Assembly: GCA_035536185.1 (NCBI GenBank)
Contig: DATLOM010000050.1
Location: 1 to 19,175, forward strand
Source: GCA-2861595 sp035536185
GTDB lineage: Bacteria > Actinomycetota > Acidimicrobiia > Acidimicrobiales > GCA-2861595
DNA length: 19,175 nt
Direction: 5' to 3'
The notes under the pieces: generated by a model
Database searches by the model: none
Told to the model about the DNA's origin: nothing
The model's input: only the letters and a program-made list of their open reading frames with translations
Shown here: positions 13,933 through 19,175 of the stretch, piece after piece
Numbering within the stretch: the stretch's first letter is position 1
How the letters are laid out: each line of letters begins with the position of its first letter
Position numbers and translations under genes: made by a program

Positions 13933-14550
13933 TCAGCGTTCGAAGGTGCCGACGAGCTGGCCGCCGGCGATGGCGGCCCTGCGGATGGCCTGAACCTTTT
14001 CGATGGGTGGGGAGGTCTCTGCCAGGCCGGGGCGGTCCCGCAGGGCGTACACCTCGAAGTGGTAGCGGTGCTGGCCATCGTCGTTAGGTGGGCACGGACC
14101 GATGTAGGCGGCCATGTCGGAGCTGCCTTTGAACTGCACGGCTCCGGCCGGAGGCGGTCCGGGTGCCAAAGAGCCGATATCGGCGTCGATGCCGACAACG
14201 ATCCAGTGGACGAAGATGGCGCCGGGAGCGTCGGGGTCCTCGATGACCAGGGCTATCTCCTCGGCCTCGGCCGGCGTACCGGTCCAGCGCAGAGGAGGGG
14301 GGACGTTCTCACCTTCGCAGGAGTACCGCTCCGGGATGGGGCCGCCTTCCTCGAAGGCGGAGCTGGTGAGAGTCATGCCGGACGGCATGCGCTCACCCGG
14401 CCCCAGAACCCGCGGTCGCGCCGGCTCACGGGAGCAGGCGCTTGACAAGACGGCGGAGGCCAGTCCGAGCGCGAGCAACGCGACCACAGGCGATTTCACC
14501 CTCCTGGTCCGCCCTCCCGACAGCACCGATCGTGGTGCCTGCCCGATCAC
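13933..14550 (-). CDS. YbhB/YbcL family (PEBP/Raf kinase inhibitor-like) lipoprotein
   Basis: From the GTG at 14550 the product has 205 residues. A basic N-terminus (SGGRTRRVKS) and hydrophobic stretch end at VLSSAC (Cys39), a probable though imperfect lipobox, so the protein is likely anchored outside the membrane. The PEBP domain (about 50-205) shows LTSSAFEEGGPIPERYSCEG, the ligand-pocket motif DPDAPGAIFVHWIVVGI, and IGPCPPNDDGQHRYHFEVYAL. Family members bind phosphate-like or phospholipid headgroups; the role in bacteria is mostly unknown. TAGCGT on the minus strand (14557-14562) lies 6 bases before the 14550 GTG and favours it. An alternative GTG at 14499 directly abuts an AGGAGG. The gene is divergent from acylphosphatase. 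Confidence 0.9.
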   Translation of the reverse strand: MIGQAPRSVLSGGRTRRVKSPVVALLALGLASAVLSSACSREPARPRVLGPGERMPSGMTLTSSAFEEGGPIPERYSCEGENVPPPLRWTGTPAEAEEIALVIEDPDAPGAIFVHWIVVGIDADIGSLAPGPPPAGAVQFKGSSDMAAYIGPCPPNDDGQHRYHFEVYALRDRPGLAETSPPIEKVQAIRRAAIAGGQLVGTFER

Positions 14551-14556
14551 AGCGGA

Positions 14557-14575
14557 ACGCTACGACGCCTACCCT
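14557..14575. promoter_or_regulatory. Back-to-back -10 boxes of the PEBP and acylphosphatase genes
   Basis: Minus-strand TAGCGT (14557-14562) is 6 bases before the GTG at 14550. Plus-strand TACCCT (14570-14575) is 7 bases before the ATG at 14583. Only 32 bases separate the two start codons, so each promoter's upstream elements must lie inside the opposite gene, and the two should compete for polymerase. Confidence 0.45.
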
Positions 14576-14582
14576 CGCCGCC

Positions 14583-14864
14583 ATGGTCAGCCCAAGAACG
14601 GTTCGCCGGCGCGTCCTCGTCGACGGCCGGGTGCAGGGCGTGTTCTATCGCGACACCTGCCGCACGTTGGCTCGCCAAACCGGTGTCTCGGGCTGGGCCC
14701 GCAACCGCCCGGACGGCGCCGTCGAGGTGGTGCTGGAGGGCGAGCCCGCTGCGGTCGACCGCATGATTGCATGGTGCCGAAGCGGCCCGCCGCATGCTCT
14801 CGTCACCTCGGTGAAGGTCACCGACGAGGAGCCGGAGGGCCTCAGTGGTTTCAGCGTGAGATGA
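14583..14864 (+). CDS. acyP: Acylphosphatase
   Basis: The 93-residue product matches the length of acylphosphatases, which hydrolyse carboxyl-phosphate bonds of acyl phosphates. The phosphate-binding loop GRVQGVFYRDTCR contains Arg23, and GWARNRPDGAVEVVLEG contains Asn41, the two catalytic residues at their usual positions. The C-terminal VTSVKVTDEEPEGLSGFSVR is the expected last strand pair. The ATG at 14583 lies 7 bases after a TACCCT -10 box with no Shine-Dalgarno. The next gene follows after 31 bases. Confidence 0.95.
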   Translation: MVSPRTVRRRVLVDGRVQGVFYRDTCRTLARQTGVSGWARNRPDGAVEVVLEGEPAAVDRMIAWCRSGPPHALVTSVKVTDEEPEGLSGFSVR

Positions 14865-14882
14865 CCCGTTCCCGCACCCGCG

Positions 14883-14888
14883 TAAGCT
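14883..14888 (+). promoter_or_regulatory. -10 box TAAGCT before the PCD gene
   Basis: TAAGCT lies 7 bases before the GTG at 14896. ATGACC (14861-14866) sits 16 bases upstream as a weak -35; it overlaps the acylphosphatase stop. This suggests a leaderless transcript in addition to any read-through. Confidence 0.4.
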
Positions 14889-14895
14889 CCCCCTC

Positions 14896-15180
14896 GTGGA
14901 GCGCCTCTCGAACGCCGCCGTGGACTCTGCCCTGGCCGACGGTCTCGGATGGAAGCTGGCCCCCACGGGTGACCGTCTGGTCAAGACGGTGGAAAGGAAG
15001 GACTTCGCCGAGGCCATGAAGTTCGTCAACGCCGTCGCCGACCGAGCCGAGGCCCGTAACCACCACCCTGACATCGCCATCCACTGGAACCGGGTCGATC
15101 TGGAGCTGTGGACCCATACCGCCGGCGGTGTCACCCAGGCCGACCTGGATCTCGCCACCGAGCTGGACGCACTGGAGTAA
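14896..15180 (+). CDS. Pterin-4a-carbinolamine dehydratase (4a-hydroxytetrahydrobiopterin dehydratase)
   Basis: The 94-residue product has the PCD signature: FAEAMKFVNAVADRAEARNHHPDI, with the His56-His57-Pro motif, followed by HWNRVDLELWTHTAGGVTQADLDLA with His74. The enzyme dehydrates 4a-hydroxy-tetrahydropterin after aromatic amino-acid hydroxylation; in bacteria without such hydroxylases it may serve molybdopterin-linked or other pterin repair. No hydroxylase is seen in the window. Start is the GTG at 14896, 7 bases after a -10 box. The last codons carry GGAG, which seems to serve as Shine-Dalgarno for the next gene, 4 bases after the stop. Confidence 0.94.
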   Translation: MERLSNAAVDSALADGLGWKLAPTGDRLVKTVERKDFAEAMKFVNAVADRAEARNHHPDIAIHWNRVDLELWTHTAGGVTQADLDLATELDALE

Positions 15181-15184
15181 CGAC

Positions 15185-15673
15185 ATTCCCCTCGCAGCCG
15201 GCGCCGAGGCGCCCGACTTCACCCTTCCCGACGGCGACGGCGCCGACCGATCGCTGGCCGACCTGACGGCCAAGGGACCGGCGCTCTTCGTCTTCTTCAA
15301 GACCTCCTGCCCGGTGTGCAAGATGGCCTTCCCGGTCTACTCGGAGCTGGCCAGGCGCTACGGCGACGAGATCCCCGTGGTGGCCGTATCCCAGAACCCC
15401 GAGGACGAAGCCGCCACCTGGCTGGAGGATGTCGCCTTCGAGGGCACCTTCCTGCTCGACGATGCCGATGGCCATCCCACGTCGAAGGCCTACGACATCA
15501 CCTCGGTGCCCACCCTCGTGATGGTCGAGGAGGGCAAGGTCGTCGCCGCGGCAGAGGGGTGGGACCGGGAGCGGGCCAACGCTTTCGCCACCGACCTCGG
15601 CGAACGCACGGGCCGCGACACCTCGCCAGTGAGCGTGAAGACCGACGGCCGCCCGCCGTGGCGCCCCGGCTGA
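15185..15673 (+). CDS. Cytoplasmic thioredoxin-like (TlpA/AhpC-TSA family) protein, probable ATT start
   Basis: Counted from ATT at 15185 the product has 162 residues. The opening PLAAGAEAPDFTLPDGDG is the usual N-terminus of redoxins. FFKTSCPVCKMAFPVYSEL carries a CPVC redox motif (Cys42, Cys45), and SVPTLVMVEEG holds the cis-proline loop. No signal peptide is present, so it acts in the cytoplasm as a disulfide reductase or thiol peroxidase-like enzyme. No ATG, GTG or TTG exists in this frame between 15131 and the conserved N-terminus. The ATT has GGAG 7 bases upstream. The alternative GTG at 15128 would add 19 residues that lie over the end of the PCD gene and do not look like a redoxin. 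Confidence 0.85.
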   Translation: MPLAAGAEAPDFTLPDGDGADRSLADLTAKGPALFVFFKTSCPVCKMAFPVYSELARRYGDEIPVVAVSQNPEDEAATWLEDVAFEGTFLLDDADGHPTSKAYDITSVPTLVMVEEGKVVAAAEGWDRERANAFATDLGERTGRDTSPVSVKTDGRPPWRPG

Positions 15674-15687
15674 AACCTTCACTGACC

Positions 15688-15704
15688 GCCACTCGTCGAG
15701 TGGC
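15688..15704. terminator. Short perfect hairpin after the redoxin gene
   Basis: GCCACTC pairs with GAGTGGC around the loop GTC, 15 bases after the redoxin stop. No immediate U-run follows, although GATTTTC comes 7 bases later. It may end the acylphosphatase-PCD-redoxin transcript or be a regulatory stem upstream of the next promoter. Confidence 0.4.
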
Positions 15705-15727
15705 AATCGAGATTTTCACAGCCCCCG

Positions 15728-15733
15728 TAGAGT
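15728..15733 (+). promoter_or_regulatory. -10 box TAGAGT before the MgtE_N/CBS gene
   Basis: TAGAGT lies 6 bases before the ATG at 15740, again matching the TANNNT-N6-start pattern. A clear -35 is not visible. Confidence 0.4.
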
Positions 15734-15739
15734 TCGCCC

Positions 15740-16942
15740 ATGGCGCCGCCGCTGATCTACGTCTCCCGGCTCGTGCGCCTGCCCCTCCTCGGAGCCGATG
15801 GCATCCCCATCGGGCACCTGGAGGACGTGGTCCTCTCCCCGCCGGGTGGGCCTGAAGCGCCTCCCCGCGTGCTCGGCTTCGTGGCCACCGTCCAGCGCCG
15901 GAAGATCTTCGTCAACGCCAACCGCGTCGGCGAGGTCAACAACGCCGGCGCCCGGATGCAGACCGGTACCGTGGACCTCCGCCGCTTCCAGCTGCGCCCG
16001 GGGGAGGTGCTGGCCAAGGAGGGGATCTTCGACAAGAAGGTGGGCGCCCTCGTCGTCAACGACATCGCCCTGGTGGCCACCACCGAACCGCCCGGCTGGC
16101 AGGTGACCTCGCTGTCGTTGAGCTCGGGCGGCCTGATACGCCGCCGCCGGGCCGACAAGGTGGTCCCCTGGTCCGAGCACGCCAAGCTGTTCGACACCGG
16201 GCCCACCGGCCGCCAGGTCGCCGCCCTCCGTGGCCTGCACCCGGCAGAGCTGGCCGCCACCATCGCCGCCCTGCCTCCCGAGCGTCGGCGGATCCTGGCC
16301 GAGGCCATGGAGGACTCCCGGCTGGCCGACCTGCTCGAGGAGCTGCCCGAAGCAGAGCAGGTGCGCCTCATCGAGAGCCTGGACGTGGAGCGCGCCGCGT
16401 CGGTGCTGGAGGAGATGGAGGCCGACGACGCCGCCGACCTCCTCGCCGAGCTGCCCGCCGACGAGCGCAACGAGCTGCTCGAGGCCATGGAGCCCGACGA
16501 GGCGCGTCCGGTGCGCCGCCTGCTGACCTATGAGGGGGACACCGCCGGTGGCCTCATGACGCCGGAGCCGCTGATCGTCACGGCCGACGTCACTGTGGCC
16601 GAGGTCCTGGCCCGGCTCCGCGAGCGGGACGTGCCCGCCGCCCTGGCCGCCCAGGTCTTCGTGGTGGAGCCCCCCACCGAGACACCGACGGGCCGCTACC
16701 TCGGGTGGGTCAACATCCAGCGCCTGTTGCGGGAACCGCCGGGGTCCCCCGTCGGCGGCTGCGTCGACGGCGAGCCGGTCACCGTCCGTCCGGAGCTGAG
16801 CGAGCTGGAGGTGGCCCGGCGCCTCGCCGCCTACGACGCCATCGCCCTTCCCGTGTGCGACGAGGCCGGCCGCCTCGTGGGCGCCGTGACGGTGGACGAC
16901 GTGCTCGACCGGGTGCTGCCGGCGGGGTGGCGGGGGCGATGA
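15740..16942 (+). CDS. Soluble MgtE_N and CBS-pair protein with PRC-barrel-like N-terminus
   Basis: The 400-residue product has three parts. Residues 1 to about 145 are a tandem PRC-barrel-like region (YVSRLVRLPLLGADGIPIGHLEDVVL; LAKEGIFDKKVGALVVNDIA). About 150-270 is an MgtE N-terminal helical repeat domain (LHPAELAATIAALPPERRRIL, LADLLEELPEAEQVRLIESL, DDAADLLAELPADERNELL). About 275-400 is a CBS pair (GDTAGGLMTPEPLIVTADVT; VTVDDVLDRVLP). GLMT is the CBS-linker motif known from MgtE Mg2+ channels, but the MgtE transmembrane domain is absent, so this is a cytoplasmic relative, perhaps a Mg2+ or nucleotide sensor. Its stop overlaps the DUF1003 start (ATGA), and similar pairs occur in other actinobacteria, which suggests a joint role at the membrane. 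Confidence 0.9.
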   Translation: MAPPLIYVSRLVRLPLLGADGIPIGHLEDVVLSPPGGPEAPPRVLGFVATVQRRKIFVNANRVGEVNNAGARMQTGTVDLRRFQLRPGEVLAKEGIFDKKVGALVVNDIALVATTEPPGWQVTSLSLSSGGLIRRRRADKVVPWSEHAKLFDTGPTGRQVAALRGLHPAELAATIAALPPERRRILAEAMEDSRLADLLEELPEAEQVRLIESLDVERAASVLEEMEADDAADLLAELPADERNELLEAMEPDEARPVRRLLTYEGDTAGGLMTPEPLIVTADVTVAEVLARLRERDVPAALAAQVFVVEPPTETPTGRYLGWVNIQRLLREPPGSPVGGCVDGEPVTVRPELSELEVARRLAAYDAIALPVCDEAGRLVGAVTVDDVLDRVLPAGWRGR

Positions 16943-17409
16943 GGCGCCGGGAGGACCTCTCCACACCCCGGGGCGGGCTGCGGGTCGGCGTCCACTACGA
17001 CCCCGACGCCTTCGGCCGCTTCTCCGAGTCGATCGCCCGGTTCATCGGAACTGCGCGTTTCCTCGTCCTCCAGACCGTGGTCGTGATCGTCTGGATCATC
17101 TTCAACGTGGTGTCCCCCCGCCGCTTCGACCCCTTCCCGTTCATCCTCCTCACCCTGGCCCTGTCGCTCCAGGCTGCCTACGCGGCGCCGCTGATCCTGC
17201 TGGCCCAGAACCGCCAGGAGTCGCGTGACCGGGAGGACTCCGAACGTGATCGGGCCCTCAACGCTCGTGCCCTTGCCGACACCGAGTACCTCGCCCGCGA
17301 GCTGGCATCCATCCGTCTCGCCGTTGCCGACGTGGTCACCGCCGACGACCTGGAGCGGGCCGTGGCCCGTCTCGTCGACTCACAGGACAGCACGGATCGC
17401 AAGCGGTGA
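16939..17409 (+). CDS. DUF1003 membrane protein
   Basis: The 156-residue product fits DUF1003: FSESIARFIGTARFLVLQTVVVIVW leads into membrane helix 1 (about 35-55), and DPFPFILLTLALSLQAAYAA starts helix 2 (about 63-85), followed by PLILLAQNRQESRDREDSER and a charged coiled-coil tail (about 90-150). The family has no firmly known function. The ATG overlaps the MgtE_N/CBS stop (ATGA), so translation is coupled and a complex of the soluble sensor with this two-helix protein is a reasonable inference. Confidence 0.93.
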   Translation: MRRREDLSTPRGGLRVGVHYDPDAFGRFSESIARFIGTARFLVLQTVVVIVWIIFNVVSPRRFDPFPFILLTLALSLQAAYAAPLILLAQNRQESRDREDSERDRALNARALADTEYLARELASIRLAVADVVTADDLERAVARLVDSQDSTDRKR

Positions 17410-17448
17410 CGGCGCCTTGATCCAGCGCGGCTTCGTCCTGTCCTTCCC

Positions 17449-19175
17449 GTGTTGAGCCGCCTGCGGCAGCGACCCGAGTGGAAGTTCTTCGGCGTGCTTC
17501 CCCGTGCCGACCGCCGCCTTGCCGTCGCCTGGTGGACCGTGCTGGTGCTCCGCGGGGTGCTCCCATCGGCCTTCGCCGTGTTCATGGGCCTGCTCATCAG
17601 TGGCGTGCAGGGCGGTGACAGCCTCACCGGGCCCCTCGTCCTGATGGGTCTGGCCTTCGTGATGCTCCAGGCGCTGGCCCCCGTGCACCAGGCCATCAGC
17701 GCCAACCTCGGGAGCCGGGTGTCGGCCTGGCTCTACGACTGCCTCACCGAAGCCTGTGTCCGCCCGCCCGGCATGGGCCACCTCGATGACCCCGAGCTCA
17801 CCAGCGACCTCACCGTGGCCCGCGAGTTCGACTACGCCATGACGGGGCCGCCCATGCACATGAACATGGACTTCATCGCCAGCGGTCTGGTGGAAGCCGT
17901 CGCGGGAGGGGCGGCGGCCGTGGTCCTGTTCGCGTATGCGTGGTGGGCGCCGCTCGTGCTGGGGGGGGCCTGGCTGGCCACCCACTGGCTGCTCCGGGAG
18001 AGCTCGGTGTGGCGGGACCGCAACACCGACGACGTGCGGGAGGCACAGCGGCACGCCGAGTACGCCTTCAAGCTGGCCGTCGACCCGCCGGCGGCCAAGG
18101 AGCTGCGGCTGTTCGGCCTGGCCGCCTGGACCATCGACCGCTTCGTCGCCCGCCGTACCCAGCTGGTCGACCTCCAGTACCGGGCCACCCGCCTGCGGCA
18201 GAGGCCGCTGATCTGGAGCCTCCTGCTCGTCACCGGCGCCAACGTATTGGTGTTCTGGTCCTTGGCCAGTGCCGTCACCGGGGGACGGCTCGATCTCGCC
18301 GAGCTGGTGGTGTTCGCCCAGGTCGCCGTGGGCACCAGCGCCATCGCCTTCGGCGGCCTCAACTGGGCCATGGACGGGGCCACCGCACCGGTGGTGGCCG
18401 TCCTTCGGCTCGAAGCGGCCATGGCCCCCAGGGGAGCCCTCTCGCCCCCGCCGGGTGCGCCCGTCCCGGCTGCCAGAATGCCGGCCCGTGAGGTGCGTTT
18501 CCGGGACGTCACCTTCGCCTACCCCGCGTCGGACCAGCCGGTGCTCGAAGGCTTCGACCTCACCATCCCGGCCGGATCGTCGCTCGCCATCGTCGGCCAG
18601 AACGGCGCCGGCAAGACCACTCTGGCCAAGCTGCTGTGCCGTCTCTACGACCCCGGGGCCGGCGCCATCGAGGTGGACGGGGTCGACCTGCGGGCCATTG
18701 CCGTGGACGAGTGGCGGTCCCGGGTGACTGCGGTGTTCCAGGACTTCATCCGCTTCGAACTGTCGCTGCGGGACAACGTGGCTCCCGCCGGGGCAGCCGA
18801 CGAGATGATCCTGGCCGCTCTGGCCGAGGCGGGTGCCTCGGGTCTGGCCGATCTCGACACGCCCCTCAACAAGGGCTACCAGGGTGGCACCGAACTCTCG
18901 GGCGGCCAGTGGCAGCGCGTAGCCCTCGCCCGGGCGCTGTGCGCCGTCCACCAGGGTGCGGGACTGGTCCTGCTGGACGAGCCCACGGCCCAGCTCGACG
19001 TGCGGGGCGAGGCCGAGATCTTCGAGCGCATCCTCACCGCCACCCGGGGGGTGACCACGATCCTGATCTCCCACCGCTTCTCCACCGTTCGCCACGCCGA
19101 CCGCATATGTGTGCTGGAGCACGGACGGGTGGTCGAGTTGGGTACCCACGAGGAGCTGGTGGAGCTGGGTGGGCG
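17449..19175 (+). CDS. ABC exporter, fused membrane and ATPase domains; truncated by the window end
   Basis: The frame is open from GTG at 17449 (TTG at 17452 is an alternative) to the window edge, 575 codons. The N-terminal half has membrane helices typical of a type-I exporter domain (for example VAWWTVLVLRGVLPSAFAVF and ALVLMG-like stretches; a later one near WSLLLVTGANVLVFW). The ATPase domain starts near residue 345: Walker A GQNGAGKTT (383-391), Q-loop VFQDF, signature LSGGQWQRVALARAL from residue 483, Walker B LVLLDEPTAQLD (506-517) and switch His542 in ISHRFS. The C-terminal few residues are off the window. Half-transporters of this kind work as dimers; the substrate (lipid, peptide or drug) cannot be told. 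It begins 39 bases after DUF1003 and may belong to the same transcript. Confidence 0.92.
   Translation, partial: MLSRLRQRPEWKFFGVLPRADRRLAVAWWTVLVLRGVLPSAFAVFMGLLISGVQGGDSLTGPLVLMGLAFVMLQALAPVHQAISANLGSRVSAWLYDCLTEACVRPPGMGHLDDPELTSDLTVAREFDYAMTGPPMHMNMDFIASGLVEAVAGGAAAVVLFAYAWWAPLVLGGAWLATHWLLRESSVWRDRNTDDVREAQRHAEYAFKLAVDPPAAKELRLFGLAAWTIDRFVARRTQLVDLQYRATRLRQRPLIWSLLLVTGANVLVFWSLASAVTGGRLDLAELVVFAQVAVGTSAIAFGGLNWAMDGATAPVVAVLRLEAAMAPRGALSPPPGAPVPAARMPAREVRFRDVTFAYPASDQPVLEGFDLTIPAGSSLAIVGQNGAGKTTLAKLLCRLYDPGAGAIEVDGVDLRAIAVDEWRSRVTAVFQDFIRFELSLRDNVAPAGAADEMILAALAEAGASGLADLDTPLNKGYQGGTELSGGQWQRVALARALCAVHQGAGLVLLDEPTAQLDVRGEAEIFERILTATRGVTTILISHRFSTVRHADRICVLEHGRVVELGTHEELVELGG

Noticed and set aside
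14499..14505. AGGAGG next to GTG at 14499 as the true start of the PEBP lipoprotein
   Set aside because: The Shine-Dalgarno would touch the start codon with no spacer, while GTG at 14550 has a well-placed -10 box; kept only as an alternative.
17380..19149. A 589-codon minus-strand open frame opposite the ABC exporter
   Set aside because: The plus-strand frame has all ABC ATPase motifs in order; the minus frame is a Gly/His/Gln-rich shadow.

Overview
This is a GC-rich window from an actinobacterium. An Acidimicrobiia-like lineage is my best guess. The signs are strong G/C preference at third codon positions, two LexA boxes of the GAAC-N4-GTTC type, an imuA'/imuB/dnaE2 mutagenesis cassette, Thr/Ser-rich linkers in secreted proteins, and several genes whose start codon lies 6-7 bases after a TANNNT -10 box, as expected for leaderless mRNAs. 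No rRNA, tRNA, CRISPR array, transposase or phage gene was seen.

Layout. (1) 1-2289: the 5' end of a minus-strand membrane protein gene, a small NifU_N-like protein, a glutamate-type amino-acid dehydrogenase, and two small minus-strand genes (a coiled-coil protein and a DUF3072 protein). (2) 2307-13159: an SOS mutasome locus. A promoter with a LexA box between its -35 and -10 drives imuA' and imuB, which overlap as GTGA. Three genes for exported or envelope-linked proteins follow on the same strand: DUF1800, Tat-exported DUF1501, and a secreted cupredoxin/beta-propeller protein. The error-prone polymerase gene dnaE2 comes next with its own LexA box. (3) 13284-13790: a minus-strand three-helix membrane protein with atypical codon use. 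(4) 13933-15673: a PEBP-family lipoprotein divergent from acylphosphatase, pterin-4a-carbinolamine dehydratase and a thioredoxin-like protein that seems to start at ATT. (5) 15740-19175: a soluble MgtE_N/CBS protein, a DUF1003 membrane protein, and an ABC exporter cut by the window end.

How it works together. ImuA', ImuB and DnaE2 are known as a damage-inducible translesion complex in which DnaE2 polymerises and catalytically dead ImuB bridges to the clamp. Both transcription units here carry a LexA box. The secreted trio lies only 22 bases after imuB with overlapping start/stop codons inside it, so it may be read from the same SOS promoter unless an internal promoter near 5156 is real.

The most unusual signal is that all three mutasome genes carry extra in-frame segments. 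Several have imperfect palindromes with five-base loops and A/T-rich third codon positions unlike the flanking coding sequence; others are tandem repeats. They look like palindromic elements or minisatellites domesticated inside coding sequence.
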